A stretch of 64,000 nt of DNA, taken from assembly GCA_015058045.1 (NCBI GenBank), contig SVDC01000012.1:19524-83523 (forward strand), written 5' to 3'. Shown piece after piece: positions 24,595-34,929 of the stretch. The notes below the pieces were generated by a model. It made no database searches. It was not told the DNA's origin and saw only the letters and a list, made by a program, of their open reading frames with translations. The first letter of the stretch is position 1, and each line of letters starts with the position of its first letter. The position numbers were made by a program, and so were the translations under genes. Source of the stretch: Cellulosilyticum sp. GTDB lineage: Bacteria; Bacillota; Clostridia; Lachnospirales; Cellulosilyticaceae.

Positions 24595-26409
24595 CTACTC
24601 GTCTAATTTTAATACACTCATGAATGCTTCTTGTGGCACTTCTACGCTACCCACTTGACGCATACGTTTTTTACCTTCTTTTTGTTTTTCAAGAAGTTTA
24701 CGTTTACGTGAGATATCCCCACCATAACATTTAGCAAGTACGTCTTTACGCATTGCACTAATTGTTTCTCTAGCAATAACCTTATTTCCAATAGCTGCTT
24801 GAATTGGAATTTCAAATAAGTGTCTTGGGATTTCTTTTTTAAGCTTTTCAGCAATTTTACGTCCTTTATTAGCTGCATTACTTTCATGAACAATTAATGA
24901 TAGTGCATCCACAATTTCCTTGTTTACTAAGATATCTAGTTTTACGAGTTTAGATTCTTGATAGCCACATAATTCATAGTCAAATGACGCATAACCACGT
25001 GTTCTAGATTTAAGAGCATCAAAGAAATCGTAAATGATTTCATTTAGTGGTAATTCATAATCAAGCACTGTACGTGTTGCTTCTAAATATTCCATCCCAA
25101 AGTAATTACCACGTCTTTCTTGACAAAGGTCCATTACAGCTCCTACATAATCAGAAGGCACAATAATTTTGGCTTTTACCATAGGCTCTTCCATAAATTG
25201 AATCATAGATGGGTCTGGTAAGTTTGCTGGGTTTGAAAGTTCAATAACTTCTCCATTTGTTTGATGTACTTTATAAATAACGTTAGGTGCTGTTGTAACA
25301 AGGTCTAAGTTATATTCACGTTCTAAACGCTCTTGAATGATTTCCATGTGTAATAAACCTAAGAATCCACATCTAAAACCAAATCCTAAAGCTACAGAAG
25401 TCTCTGGTTCAAATACGAGAGCAGCATCATTTAATTGAAGTTTTTCTAAACTATCACGAAGATCCCCATATTTTGATCCATCTGCTGGATAAAGACCACA
25501 GTATACCATTGGGTTTGCTTGTTTATAACCTGGAAGTGCTTCATCAGCTGGATTTGTAGCATCTGTTACAGTATCCCCTACATGAGTATCTTGAACATTT
25601 TTAATACTTGCTGTAAAGTAACCTACTTCACCGGCAATAAGCCCCTCTTCACTTGGCCTAAATTGTCCTGCCCCAAATGTTCCTACTTCTACAACATCAA
25701 ATTCAGCACCTGTTACCATCATACGTACTTTCATGCCTTTTTTAACTTGGCCTTCTTTAATACGACAGAAAACAATTACCCCTTTATACGGATCATATAA
25801 TGAATCGAAAACAAGTGCTTTAAGTGGTGCATTAATATCACCTGATGGTGGTGGAACTACTTTTACGATTTGTTTTAATACATCTTCTACATTTAAACCT
25901 GTTTTTGCTGAAATAAGTGGTGCTTCACTTGCATCTAATCCAATAATATCTTCGATTTCTTCTTTTACACGCTCAGGATCTGCACTTGGTAAGTCAATTT
26001 TGTTAATAACTGGCATAATTTCTAAATCATGTTCTAAAGCAAGATAAACATTGGCTAATGTTTGAGCTTCAATTCCTTGGGCTGCATCTACAATTAGAAC
26101 TGCACCTTCACAAGCTGCAAGACTACGTGAAACCTCATAGTTAAAGTCCACATGTCCTGGTGTATCAATTAAGTTAAAGATGTACTCTTCCCCATCTTCT
26201 GCATGGTAAACTAAACGTACAGCTTGAGATTTAATTGTGATACCTCTTTCACGCTCTAAATCCATGTTATCTAATACTTGTTCTTGCATCTCACGGGCAG
26301 TTAACGTACCAGTCATCTGGATAATACGGTCTGCTAATGTACTTTTTCCATGATCTATATGTGCAATAATGCAAAAGTTTCTTATCTTTTGTTGTTTTGA
26401 AAGAGACAT
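24595..26409 (-). CDS. lepA: Elongation factor 4 (LepA)
   Basis: 604 residues, a translational GTPase that affects initiation and back-translocation. G1 [13 protein letters not shown] near residue 16; G2/G3 with RERGITIK and [12 protein letters not shown]4 [11 protein letters not shown] near 130; and the C-terminal LepA-specific domain ending [18 protein letters not shown]. It has its own SigA-type promoter upstream, overlapping the end of spoIIP. RBS AAGGAGGAG. Confidence 0.97.
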   Translation of the reverse strand: MSLSKQQKIRNFCIIAHIDHGKSTLADRIIQMTGTLTAREMQEQVLDNMDLERERGITIKSQAVRLVYHAEDGEEYIFNLIDTPGHVDFNYEVSRSLAACEGAVLIVDAAQGIEAQTLANVYLALEHDLEIMPVINKIDLPSADPERVKEEIEDIIGLDASEAPLISAKTGLNVEDVLKQIVKVVPPPSGDINAPLKALVFDSLYDPYKGVIVFCRIKEGQVKKGMKVRMMVTGAEFDVVEVGTFGAGQFRPSEEGLIAGEVGYFTASIKNVQDTHVGDTVTDATNPADEALPGYKQANPMVYCGLYPADGSKYGDLRDSLEKLQLNDAALVFEPETSVALGFGFRCGFLGLLHMEIIQERLEREYNLDLVTTAPNVIYKVHQTNGEVIELSNPANLPDPSMIQFMEEPMVKAKIIVPSDYVGAVMDLCQERRGNYFGMEYLEATRTVLDYELPLNEIIYDFFDALKSRTRGYASFDYELCGYQESKLVKLDILVNKEIVDALSLIVHESNAANKGRKIAEKLKKEIPRHLFEIPIQAAIGNKVIARETISAMRKDVLAKCYGGDISRKRKLLEKQKEGKKRMRQVGSVEVPQEAFMSVLKLDE

Positions 26410-26449
26410 TTTGCTCCTCCTTCTATAGTTTATCTAGTATTTTCGTTTC

Positions 26450-26479
26450 ATTATAGCATAGGCATTCTTTTTCTATCAA
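26450..26479 (-). promoter_or_regulatory. SigA promoter of lepA-hemW
   Basis: On the minus strand, TTGATA, an 18-nt spacer and TATAAT, with a TG extension (TGCTATAAT). The -35 box overlaps the last codons of spoIIP. Confidence 0.7.
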
Positions 26480-27672
26480 TCTTTTTGCAAGACTTTTGCC
26501 AGAATTTCGGCTACAGGCTCTACTGCATTCATAGCTTCTTCAGAGGTATTAGTTTGTGCCCCCCACTCCATTAAAAGAGAATAGGGTTTCATATGGGTAC
26601 TATATCGCCACTCATTTAAATAAATTTTTCTAGATAATCCTGGATACTGCTGATTCATTTGAACCATTGTCTGTAATGAGAATGCGAGGTTATCACCTAT
26701 GTACGGATTAGACAGCCCTTCTTTTTCTTCTACTTCACCTGCCATATTTCTATTTAAACATAATCCATTCACAAACATAATGCGAGCCGTTTGTTTCCCA
26801 TTAATATCTGTTACCAAATGCACGCCTTCATTTACACCGTCACGGTGTAAATCAATTACTACAGATATAGATGGATTTTGTTCTAAAATATCTCTAATAA
26901 CGGGTTCCATACGTTCATATTCTCCTCCTGTTGGCCAACTTCCCTCATTATTCCCTTCATAAAAAGCATCTGTAACATGAAGAACTGAAATACCATATGC
27001 TGTTTCCAATCTTTCTTTCAAAGCTTCAGCAATATCTACTACTGTTAGGCCACCTATAAATGCTTCTCTGGAGTGTGTATGGAAAATAAGAATTTGTGGG
27101 CCTTGCATTTGTTCTTTTAATTCAATAGGCTGAGTAACAAGCTCATAAAAATTCCATTTATCAAGCATATCTAAACCAAACTCCATTTTACCCGGTGCTG
27201 TCATATAGTTTTTGTAAACATAGGCTACATCTTGAAATGCTGTATAGTCTTGTTCCTGGGACTTAGAAGGTATTTGAGGGTTATACGTTTGAGATTCTTC
27301 ATCTTCCGCTAAATACGAATTTTCATCTTGATCAAAATAACCTTTAACTTCACCACTTGCTACTCTTTCTACATAAATTTGTTTACGCCAAGGTGTCAAA
27401 TCTATAATAAAAGATGAAGGCTCATCCCACTTAATGCCTGTCATAAAATTCATCCAATGATAAAAAAGTTTTTTTTCCATGGATTCTACTTGAACATGGG
27501 GCATAACATTTTGAACCAAAAGAATAGTAGGCGTATATCCCATATGATTTAGTTGAATCATACTTCCTATGAGAAAAACGCCTATTATACTATAGAACAA
27601 AATCATTTCTTTAAAACATAAACGCTTTTGCCCAATATCCATTAAAAATTTTTTAATCTTTTGCATGTCCAT
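26476..27672 (-). CDS. spoIIP: Stage II sporulation protein P (SpoIIP)
   Basis: 398 residues. An N-terminal membrane segment lies near residues 22-42 (MILFYSIIGVFLIGSMIQL), followed by an extracytoplasmic domain. The amidase/endopeptidase motifs are ILIFHTHSREAFIGG near 195, VVIDLHRDGVNEG near 265, and LLMEWGAQTNTSEEA near 370. With SpoIID and SpoIIM it degrades peptidoglycan to drive engulfment. It lies downstream of gpr, the same order as in Bacillus (gpr-spoIIP-lepA). Confidence 0.93.
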   Translation of the reverse strand: MDMQKIKKFLMDIGQKRLCFKEMILFYSIIGVFLIGSMIQLNHMGYTPTILLVQNVMPHVQVESMEKKLFYHWMNFMTGIKWDEPSSFIIDLTPWRKQIYVERVASGEVKGYFDQDENSYLAEDEESQTYNPQIPSKSQEQDYTAFQDVAYVYKNYMTAPGKMEFGLDMLDKWNFYELVTQPIELKEQMQGPQILIFHTHSREAFIGGLTVVDIAEALKERLETAYGISVLHVTDAFYEGNNEGSWPTGGEYERMEPVIRDILEQNPSISVVIDLHRDGVNEGVHLVTDINGKQTARIMFVNGLCLNRNMAGEVEEKEGLSNPYIGDNLAFSLQTMVQMNQQYPGLSRKIYLNEWRYSTHMKPYSLLMEWGAQTNTSEEAMNAVEPVAEILAKVLQKD

Positions 27673-27720
27673 ACCTCCTTGTACACATTATATTGTATCA
27701 AGGAGCCTTCGGATTTATGA

Positions 27721-28734
27721 CTAATACGTATACTTATTAATATCTTTTAATGTCATACAAGGATGTACAGCAATATTAATACCATTTGAAATAATGCTAG
27801 ATAAGTATTCAATAATTTCATCAATTTCTTTTGGAGTCACAAAAAGTTCTTTAATTTCATCTCCTAAAGACTCCTTAACAAGCTGATAATGATCCACATC
27901 AGAAATACCACTTAACATATCAAAAATAGGAGAATGCTGTGCTTCTTTTACCATGAGCTGAATAATTTGACTAAGTGTATCGGACACCAATGTCGCTGTA
28001 TCCACTACAGTAGGAACCCCTATAGCAATCACCTTACATCCAACGGTCTCTTCGTTTAGTTCTTTTCGTTTATTCCCCACTCCTGCTCCTGGAGAAATAC
28101 CTGTATCTGAAATTTGAATGGTTGAATTAATACGCGACACATGGCGAGCGGCTAAAGCATCAATAGCAATAATACAATCTGGTTTTACATTTTCTGCTAC
28201 ACCACGTATAATTTCTGCTGTTTCAATACCAGTTAACCCCATAACACTTGGTGCAAAGCTACTTAAATGAGCCACATCATCTTCTATCAGTTCTGGAGCT
28301 TTTAAAGCAACATGTCTTGTGACAAACACTTGATTAGCCACTTTAGGCCCCAATGTATCCGGCGTAGCAAAGCGATTCCCTAGACCAATGACTAGTACAT
28401 TTAAAGGACGCCCTTTTACTTCTGGCAAAAGTGAACCAATTGACTGTGCTAATAAATCAATTACTTTTTCATGTAAAGGTGGGTCATTTTGTTTAATGCC
28501 TGCGCATTCTATGGTAATATAATCGCCTTTAGGCTTACCCATCTGCATTACGCCCTCTTCATTTAAAATACGTACTCTTGTAATCTGAATAGCATCCTCT
28601 TCTACTGATTTTTCTGTAATTTCCACACCAGGAATCTGATAGCCCTCTGCTTGATCTAGTTTTAAGACATCACTAATTTCAATTGCTAAGTCTGTTCGTG
28701 GGAAGAAATCTCTTCTATCTTGGACTTTTTCCAT
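27721..28734 (-). CDS. gpr: GPR germination protease
   Basis: 337 residues. An aspartic-like protease that starts degradation of small acid-soluble spore proteins at germination. It is made as a zymogen; the N-terminal RRDFFPRTDLAIEI contains the expected propeptide cleavage region (near FFPRTDLA). Conserved blocks include VIGLGNRFATPDTLGPKV near 118, CIIAIDALAARHVSRI near 190, and TGISPGAGVGNKRKELN. RBS AAGGAGTAAAC. No confident SigF/SigG promoter could be read in the 108 bp upstream. Confidence 0.95.
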   Translation of the reverse strand: MEKVQDRRDFFPRTDLAIEISDVLKLDQAEGYQIPGVEITEKSVEEDAIQITRVRILNEEGVMQMGKPKGDYITIECAGIKQNDPPLHEKVIDLLAQSIGSLLPEVKGRPLNVLVIGLGNRFATPDTLGPKVANQVFVTRHVALKAPELIEDDVAHLSSFAPSVMGLTGIETAEIIRGVAENVKPDCIIAIDALAARHVSRINSTIQISDTGISPGAGVGNKRKELNEETVGCKVIAIGVPTVVDTATLVSDTLSQIIQLMVKEAQHSPIFDMLSGISDVDHYQLVKESLGDEIKELFVTPKEIDEIIEYLSSIISNGINIAVHPCMTLKDINKYTY

Positions 28735-28851
28735 AAGTTTACTCCTTTTTTTTGCTTCTATAACTTTACGGTATACCTATTTTTCTCTATAATAAGGTTA
28801 GATATTTACGGGTTCACTAGGTAGTTTGACCATAAATTTTCCTTGTATACA

Positions 28852-28880
28852 TTGACTTTGTCCAAAAGCTATACTATAAT
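28852..28880 (+). promoter_or_regulatory. SigA promoter of rpsT
   Basis: TTGACT at 28852-28857, a 17-nt spacer and a perfect TATAAT at 28875-28880. It gives an untranslated leader of about 60 nt before ATG 28948. Confidence 0.85.
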
Positions 28881-28947
28881 TAAGCCTGTTGAAACCGTTC
28901 ATAATTCCCCAAACCGTGTCCAAGAATATGAATGGAGGTGCCACACA

Positions 28948-29211
28948 ATGGCAAATATTAAATCAGCAAAAAAACGTATCTTAGTTATCGCAACTAAAAC
29001 TGCACGTAATCGTGCAATCAAATCAGCAGTTAAAACTCAAATCAAAAAAGTTAGATTTGCAGTAGAAGCTGGAAACAAAGCAGACGCTCAAAAAGCTTTA
29101 GTAGTAGCTGTTAAAGCTATCGATAAAGCAACAGCAAAAGGAATTTTCCACAAAAATGCTGCTGCTCGTAAAAAATCTACTTTAGCTCGTTTAGTTAACG
29201 CTGTTGCTTAA
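28948..29211 (+). CDS. rpsT: 30S ribosomal protein S20
   Basis: 87 residues after choosing ATG 28948 (RBS GGAGGTG); the longer ORF includes the leader. Typical S20 sequence: [33 protein letters not shown], ending [13 protein letters not shown]. It is the only plus-strand gene in a long minus-strand run. S20 is transcribed opposite to its neighbours holA and gpr in Bacillus too. It has a strong promoter and an immediate terminator. Confidence 0.96.
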   Translation: MANIKSAKKRILVIATKTARNRAIKSAVKTQIKKVRFAVEAGNKADAQKALVVAVKAIDKATAKGIFHKNAAARKKSTLARLVNAVA

Positions 29212-29227
29212 TTAAAACGTTCGTAAC

Positions 29228-29256
29228 AAAAAAGACCTCTTTGGAGGTCTTTTTTG
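29228..29256 (+). terminator. Terminator of rpsT
   Basis: Stem GACCTC / GAGGTC extended by AAAAAA/TTTTTT pairing, with a 4-nt loop and a T tract. It can also serve the convergent holA. Confidence 0.85.
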
Positions 29257-29288
29257 TATTTCTAACTTTTCTTTTTATATGATTTCTT

Positions 29289-30260
29289 TTATTGTTTCTC
29301 GGTTAACGCACGCATAATGAGTAATTCTACACACTGAGTCGCTTCCATTTTACCCATTTTTAACATACGATCAGTTTCTAATGACGCTTCTATTAAAGCT
29401 TCTAAACTATCAAAGCTATACTGACTCACTTGATCTAATATTTCCTTAACAGCAAAGTATGGCATTTTGGTCTGAGAAGCAATCTGTTTCATATCTTGCC
29501 CCTTAGCTTTTAAATACTTAACTTGATACATAATCCTAAACTGCCTTGCAATTAAAACTAAAATCCCTATAGGGGATTCTTTACTTTGAATCATACGACT
29601 ATAAATTTGAAGCGCTTCATCACTTTTTCCACCTGCAATCTTTTTAACTAATTCAAAGACTCTTGTTTCTAAAGAAAATACACAAACTGCATCTATTGCC
29701 CCTTTTGTAATCTTTTTATCTTCAACATAATGAATAAGCTTTTGCCATTCTCCAAGAATATAGTTGATGTCTTCTGGCATATTACGAACTAAGTAATATA
29801 AGGTTGCTGCATCTACTATAACCCCATCTACTTTACTTTTTTCTTGAAGCATTTTAACAACAGCATCTTCTCCTGGATAGTCAAACTCTATAATTTCATG
29901 ATCTGCTTTAATCATTTTATAAAGTTTACTCCGTTTATCTACTTCTTTTTCATCTATTAAAAGGACAATATAATCTGGTATATTAACTAGTACAGCTTCA
30001 AACTTTTCGCTTTCTTCTTTTCTACCAGGTTTAAAATATCCTGTATCCTTTAAATAAATAAGCTTATATTCTGCAAAAAAGGGGACAGTTTCCATCACAT
30101 CTTTAATCTGACCTGCTAGTACCTCTTTCTCCTTTGCCTCATAATAATTCATAATATCATTAGGTGTTGTTAAAATTTCTCGCTTTTTATTTTGTATATA
30201 TTGATTTTTAGTCCAATCATCTTGTCCTAAAAGTAAAAAACATCCCGATTTCTTAGACAT
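29289..30260 (-). CDS. holA: DNA polymerase III subunit delta
   Basis: 323 residues, the clamp-loader delta subunit (an AAA+-like fold without Walker ATPase function). The N-terminus reads CFLLLGQDDWTKNQYIQNK; the middle has LEKL-type VFELVKKIAGGKSDEALQIYSRMI; and a C-terminal helical collar domain ends LLIMRALTEKQ. It starts three bases after the comEC stop, so it is translated from the same transcript. The comEC-holA order is conserved across Firmicutes. Confidence 0.9.
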   Translation of the reverse strand: MSKKSGCFLLLGQDDWTKNQYIQNKKREILTTPNDIMNYYEAKEKEVLAGQIKDVMETVPFFAEYKLIYLKDTGYFKPGRKEESEKFEAVLVNIPDYIVLLIDEKEVDKRSKLYKMIKADHEIIEFDYPGEDAVVKMLQEKSKVDGVIVDAATLYYLVRNMPEDINYILGEWQKLIHYVEDKKITKGAIDAVCVFSLETRVFELVKKIAGGKSDEALQIYSRMIQSKESPIGILVLIARQFRIMYQVKYLKAKGQDMKQIASQTKMPYFAVKEILDQVSQYSFDSLEALIEASLETDRMLKMGKMEATQCVELLIMRALTEKQ

Positions 30261-30263
30261 ACT

Positions 30264-32606
30264 CTAAGTATCCTTTCTATAACTGGTTTCCACTAACTGG
30301 ATACCATCTGTTTCATAATAAATGGCACCTTCTTGATCCGTACGACTAATCTCTATATCGGCCGTTTCTAAAAGCTCTAGTACCTCCTCATGAGGATGTC
30401 CATAAAGATTATCTCGTCCACAACTAATCATAGCATATCTAGGACGAAGTTTCAAAAGCATGTCCTTGGACGTCCCTGTACGTGAGCCATGATGGCTTAT
30501 TTTAAGAAGGGTAACTGGTAAGAAAGGCTCATAAATCCCCTTATCAGATTCCTTAGATTTATCTCCTGTAAAAAGTGCTGAAAACTGTCCATAGGATACT
30601 TTACACACTAATGATGCATCATTAATATCGGTATAAACTTTTTCTTGAAACGGAGCAATACATTGTATTTTTAAGTCTCCATATTGAATCATTTCACCGC
30701 CTGATAAATAGCAAATAGGAATTTTCCTTACTTTGCACTTATAAATTAAATCTGATAAATGCTCTGATGTATCTTTCTCAGAAACAAAAATTTGCTTAAT
30801 CTCTAATGGTGTTTCTAAGAGTTCTAATACACCTCCTATATGATCAGCATCTGAATGACTTACCATAATTCCCTCTATTTCATCATATCCTAAATATTTT
30901 ATATAATCTTCTACTACTTTTCCTTTACCAAAATTCCCACCATCTATCATTACTAAACCACATCCAGGAATCTCCATTATTGTACAATCTCCCTGTCCTA
31001 CATAAAGTCCTGTAATCTTTAAATTTTCAGGTGGTAGCCAACACGTTCCTAAATAGACTCCCCATATAATACATATCACTTGATATAGCTTTTTCCTTTC
31101 CCAATATCCGAACAAAACTGCTCCCAAAGCCAAAACACTTACAGCATATAAACTATATTCTAAAATACTTGGTTTACCTACACATAAAGTGGCAAGAGGC
31201 CATTTCGTTAAGATTTCTAATCCGCATTCTATAATAGATAAAACACTCTCTATCCCTAAACTACATATATGCGCTAGTCCTGGTATGATAAAAGCTCCCC
31301 CTAAGACCAAATATCCACCTATAATAATTCCTGAAAAAAGAGGTATAATAACTAAATTAAGTGCACTTACTAAAAATGGGACTTCATAAAAGTGATAGGC
31401 TATAATGGGCCAAGTAAAAAGTTGTACACTTCCCCATATCCATAATGTCACTTGCCATTTAGAATATTTCCATTCCATCCCAAGCTGCTTCTTTTCTATT
31501 TCATTATTAGTTAAAATAATACTAATTACAGCCATAAAAGAGAGTTGAAAACCTACCATAAAGAGCTGATATGGATTAACTACTAGTAAAATTAAAGCTG
31601 CTAATGCTAGACTGGTTAAGGAATCATCCTCTTGCCATAAACATTTGCCTATTAAGCCAATGCTTACCATTATAGTTGCTCTTATAATGGAAGTAGTCCC
31701 TCCTATAAGTAGCGCATAAAGCCAAATGATACCTATCATACTTATACTTCTTGTAGTATAACTCATTGAGAGTGTTCTCATTAAAATCATTATAAAACTT
31801 ATCACTACGCCAACATGAAATCCAGATATACAAATAACATGACTAATCCCTGCTGCTTGATACAATCCTTCTGTCCTTTCACTAAGCTTTGTATCATCGC
31901 CCAATAAAAGCGCTTCCATTAGACCAACCTTATCTTCAGAGAAAAGATGCTCCAATTGACTTTTTAGCTTAATCTGGACGCCCTCAATAAGAGGTGTTTG
32001 TTCCCTATACTCATTGACCTTTTTCATTTTAAGGGTAGCTGCTATTTTTTCTCCTCTCAAGTACATACTATAATCAAAATCACTAGGATTCATCTTTGGC
32101 TCTCTCTCTAAACATTCTCCTTCTACTTCTAAAGTATCATAAATTGTAATTGCTTGAGTTAAAGGCAATCTTATTTGAACATAGCTTTCTAGTCCCAGAT
32201 TTAAAGTGTGTACTTCTACATTACTTAAAGTTATCCATTTATAATAAGATGTTTCTCTTACCTTTTTAACTTGGCCTACAAGGACATAACTTTCTCCACT
32301 TTTAAAAAGTTTTTCTTCCAAATGTAAAGGAAATGATAAAAATAACAAGAAACTTATTCCAAAACAAATTAGCCCTCTAGCTAGACACTTTAGTCCAAAA
32401 TAATAGCTGTAAAATAGTCCCAAAAGACCTAAACTAATTAAATATAAAAAAAGGGAAACATATTCCCGATTTAGAAATATATTTCCCCCTATAATACCCA
32501 TGATATAAAATAATACACAGTGTAAAAGTACTCTACCTACATTATGAGGTACTTTCTTTTTGATTAATATATGCCTCACTTCTTTCAAAAGTATTCGGTA
32601 AATCAA
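30264..32606 (-). CDS. comEC: DNA internalization protein ComEC/Rec2
   Basis: 780 residues by the ORF. It forms the membrane channel for single-stranded DNA in natural transformation. An N-terminal membrane helix, the OB-like DUF4131 region (~100-200), the Competence multi-helix domain with GLYQAAGISHVICISGFHVG near 245-265, then a C-terminal metallo-beta-lactamase domain with MVSHSDADHIGG near 585 and ISHHGSRTGTS near 700. The start is unclear: the TTG at 32606 lies 65 bases inside the upstream gene, no ATG follows until 32501, and neither has a good RBS. comEB is absent. Without the type IV pilus and other com genes, competence itself is not proven. Confidence 0.88.
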   Translation of the reverse strand: MIYRILLKEVRHILIKKKVPHNVGRVLLHCVLFYIMGIIGGNIFLNREYVSLFLYLISLGLLGLFYSYYFGLKCLARGLICFGISFLLFLSFPLHLEEKLFKSGESYVLVGQVKKVRETSYYKWITLSNVEVHTLNLGLESYVQIRLPLTQAITIYDTLEVEGECLEREPKMNPSDFDYSMYLRGEKIAATLKMKKVNEYREQTPLIEGVQIKLKSQLEHLFSEDKVGLMEALLLGDDTKLSERTEGLYQAAGISHVICISGFHVGVVISFIMILMRTLSMSYTTRSISMIGIIWLYALLIGGTTSIIRATIMVSIGLIGKCLWQEDDSLTSLALAALILLVVNPYQLFMVGFQLSFMAVISIILTNNEIEKKQLGMEWKYSKWQVTLWIWGSVQLFTWPIIAYHFYEVPFLVSALNLVIIPLFSGIIIGGYLVLGGAFIIPGLAHICSLGIESVLSIIECGLEILTKWPLATLCVGKPSILEYSLYAVSVLALGAVLFGYWERKKLYQVICIIWGVYLGTCWLPPENLKITGLYVGQGDCTIMEIPGCGLVMIDGGNFGKGKVVEDYIKYLGYDEIEGIMVSHSDADHIGGVLELLETPLEIKQIFVSEKDTSEHLSDLIYKCKVRKIPICYLSGGEMIQYGDLKIQCIAPFQEKVYTDINDASLVCKVSYGQFSALFTGDKSKESDKGIYEPFLPVTLLKISHHGSRTGTSKDMLLKLRPRYAMISCGRDNLYGHPHEEVLELLETADIEISRTDQEGAIYYETDGIQLVETSYRKDT

Positions 32607-33501
32607 TCTCTGGTGTCAACGCAACTTCTTCTTGTCCATCAATTGAAATAATTACTTTTTTAACTTGTGGTAGTTCAGTTAATGAATTGACAATAGAATA
32701 AATCATAAGCGTTTTAGCTTCATCGTCTTTAAAGAATTTAGATTTTGGATCAAAGGATAAGTCTACTTGACAAACCCCATTCAAGGTATCTATTGTGTTA
32801 ACCTTCATATCACTTGGTACTGTAGCTAGTAATTCATCTGTCTTTGGTCCTTGAATCAATTCTTCAACGACAAACTTTTCTTCCTTAGTGGAATCACTAC
32901 CTATAATACGATGAACTTCTTTTACAAGTTTACCCTCTTGATCTGCAAAGTAAACATTTAATACATAAGACTTTGTGGCTGGATTTGGTGCTAGTGCATC
33001 TTTATTAATATCACTTCTATACACAATTCCTACGAGCTTTCCTATTGCTGTTGAAAGAGGTGTTTGCTCCACATAAAAATCCACACCATCAATAAACTCA
33101 AGTTCTGTCAATGAGTACACAATAGCTGCACGCATCCCAATCTTTTGCTGTGGTGTAAGTGCATCATACTCATTAGTAAAATCGACTTTTACAACTCTAT
33201 CCTTTGTGTTAATACTGGTTGTATTACTTTCAATGGGCATGGTTGGCCCCATTTGAAGAGATGTAAGTAACGTACTTTTATTTTCCTTTAACCTCGATAT
33301 AATATACTCTACCTTTTCTTGTTCAGAAGCAATCCTAAAAAAATCATCTGACAAAGGTTCTCCAACTAATTCATTCTTTGTACTATCAAAGAAATAAATT
33401 TGCATTTCATTACTATAAGTTACTGTATCTTGTTTGCATCCAACACATCCAATTATCAGGAGCACACACATTAAAAAGTATCTAATCTTTATCTTTTTCA
33501 T
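32542..33501 (-). CDS. GerMN-domain lipoprotein (GerM-like)
   Basis: 319 residues. N-terminal lipoprotein signal (MKKIKIRYFLMCVLLIIGCVGC), with the lipobox ending at a Cys near residue 19 or 22. Two GerMN repeats follow: one with VDFTNEYDALTPQQKIGMRAAIVYSLTELEFIDGVDFYVE, one with VDLSFDPKSKFFKDDEAKTLMIYSIVNSLTELPQVKKVIISI. Bacillus GerM is needed for sporulation and germination; other GerMN proteins have no known role. It overlaps the histidine kinase by four bases (ATGA), so it may belong to that signalling unit. It overlaps the comEC ORF by 65 bases. Confidence 0.85.
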   Translation of the reverse strand: MKKIKIRYFLMCVLLIIGCVGCKQDTVTYSNEMQIYFFDSTKNELVGEPLSDDFFRIASEQEKVEYIISRLKENKSTLLTSLQMGPTMPIESNTTSINTKDRVVKVDFTNEYDALTPQQKIGMRAAIVYSLTELEFIDGVDFYVEQTPLSTAIGKLVGIVYRSDINKDALAPNPATKSYVLNVYFADQEGKLVKEVHRIIGSDSTKEEKFVVEELIQGPKTDELLATVPSDMKVNTIDTLNGVCQVDLSFDPKSKFFKDDEAKTLMIYSIVNSLTELPQVKKVIISIDGQEEVALTPEIDLPNTFERSEAYINQKESTS

Positions 33502-34928
33502 AGTTTAGTCCCCCCTTCCCACACATGCCTTAAAGGAATTTGGACACTAAATGTCGAACCTTTGCCCTCTTCACTTTCTACTACAATAGATCCATTGTGC
33601 ATCACAACGGTTTTGTAAGTAATCGCTAATCCTAATCCTGTACCGCCTGTTGCTCTATTTCGTGTTTTATCCGTACGGTAAAAACGTTCAAAGATCTTGG
33701 ACTGCTCCTCTTTCGCTATTCCTATTCCTGAATCTTCTACTATAATAAGCGCATCCTGTAAATCACCTTGTAACATCACATTGACATTCCCACCTTCTGG
33801 AGTATACTTAATAGCATTTTCTACAAGGTTAGTGAGTGCCAAACTAAATTTTACAGTATCAATTTCTGCAATAATTTCTCTTTGTCCCTCATAAACTAAA
33901 TTAATGCTCTTCTTTTTAGCCAATGGTGCTAAACGTTTTAAAATACCTTGAATAAGATCTCCTAAATTAATTTGTGTAATATTCAGTGGAATTTCCCTTT
34001 GATCTAATCTTACCAAAGTCAGTAAGTCTGAAATAATACTATTTAGTCTATCCACCTCTGAATTAATATCTTCAAAAAATTCTTTATATAGTTCAACTGG
34101 TACATCCTCTTGGAACATTAAAGATTCTGTTAAAACTTTAATCGATGATAGAGGTGTTTTAAGTTCATGAGAAACATTAGATACAAACTCTTCTCTAGAT
34201 TGCTCAACGCGTTGAAGTTGCTGGGTCATATGGTTAAAGGCATTACCTAACTCAGCAATTTCACCATTACCTACTACATCTACCTTTTGATCTAATTGTC
34301 CATTTGTAATTTTTTGGACAAAACGCATGAGCGTCTTAAGTGGTTTTGTAATAAAAGAAGATGTAATAAAACTTAATAATCCAGAAATAAGTGCTATAAG
34401 TAGTGTTAATATATTAACCTGATCTTGTAAATCTTCAATTGGTGTAAACGCCCCCTCTAAAGAAGGTACCATCACCACTGCGCCCACAACCGCTTTCTTC
34501 TCCTTATCCATAACAGGTACTGCTACTGTTAAGGCTGTATATTCATCTGATTTCTCTGTTGTTGATGAATTATTTAACGCCCCTAAAACTGCATGATTCA
34601 TTAATGTCTTTCCCATATCTGCATTACTAGAATCTACTACTACAAATCCTGAAGCATCTACAACCATAATACGACAGCTGGTATCTGTACTTTTTGTGTT
34701 AATTAATGATTTAAATAGGCTGGCATTACTACTATCTACCAAATAATTTTCTTCTCTAATTTGCATAGCAATCATATTTGCCTGTGTCACCCACGTACGT
34801 TCTGTTTGACTTAAATACTCTGCCTCCATTCTCTCTAGTAAGACAGAAGAATAAAACATCAGAGGAATATAGCTAATCAGGAAGATTAAAATAAATAACT
34901 GCCATCTTAAACTATGAAACCATTTCAT
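33498..34928 (-). CDS. Sensor histidine kinase (WalK/PhoR-type)
   Basis: 476 residues. Two membrane segments near residues 8-28 and 170-190 flank a ~140-residue extracytoplasmic sensor (sCache-like, with RIMVVDASGFVVVDSS). Next come HAMP (near 195-245), HisKA with the phospho-accepting His in FVSNVSHELKTPLSSIK near 255, and HATPase with NLVENAIKYTPEGG, VEDSGIGIAKEE and GGTGLGLAITYK. No PAS domain is visible, unlike Bacillus WalK. It follows its response regulator after one base. The signal is unknown. Confidence 0.92.
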   Translation of the reverse strand: MKWFHSLRWQLFILIFLISYIPLMFYSSVLLERMEAEYLSQTERTWVTQANMIAMQIREENYLVDSSNASLFKSLINTKSTDTSCRIMVVDASGFVVVDSSNADMGKTLMNHAVLGALNNSSTTEKSDEYTALTVAVPVMDKEKKAVVGAVVMVPSLEGAFTPIEDLQDQVNILTLLIALISGLLSFITSSFITKPLKTLMRFVQKITNGQLDQKVDVVGNGEIAELGNAFNHMTQQLQRVEQSREEFVSNVSHELKTPLSSIKVLTESLMFQEDVPVELYKEFFEDINSEVDRLNSIISDLLTLVRLDQREIPLNITQINLGDLIQGILKRLAPLAKKKSINLVYEGQREIIAEIDTVKFSLALTNLVENAIKYTPEGGNVNVMLQGDLQDALIIVEDSGIGIAKEEQSKIFERFYRTDKTRNRATGGTGLGLAITYKTVVMHNGSIVVESEEGKGSTFSVQIPLRHVWEGGTKL

Positions 34929-34929
34929 T

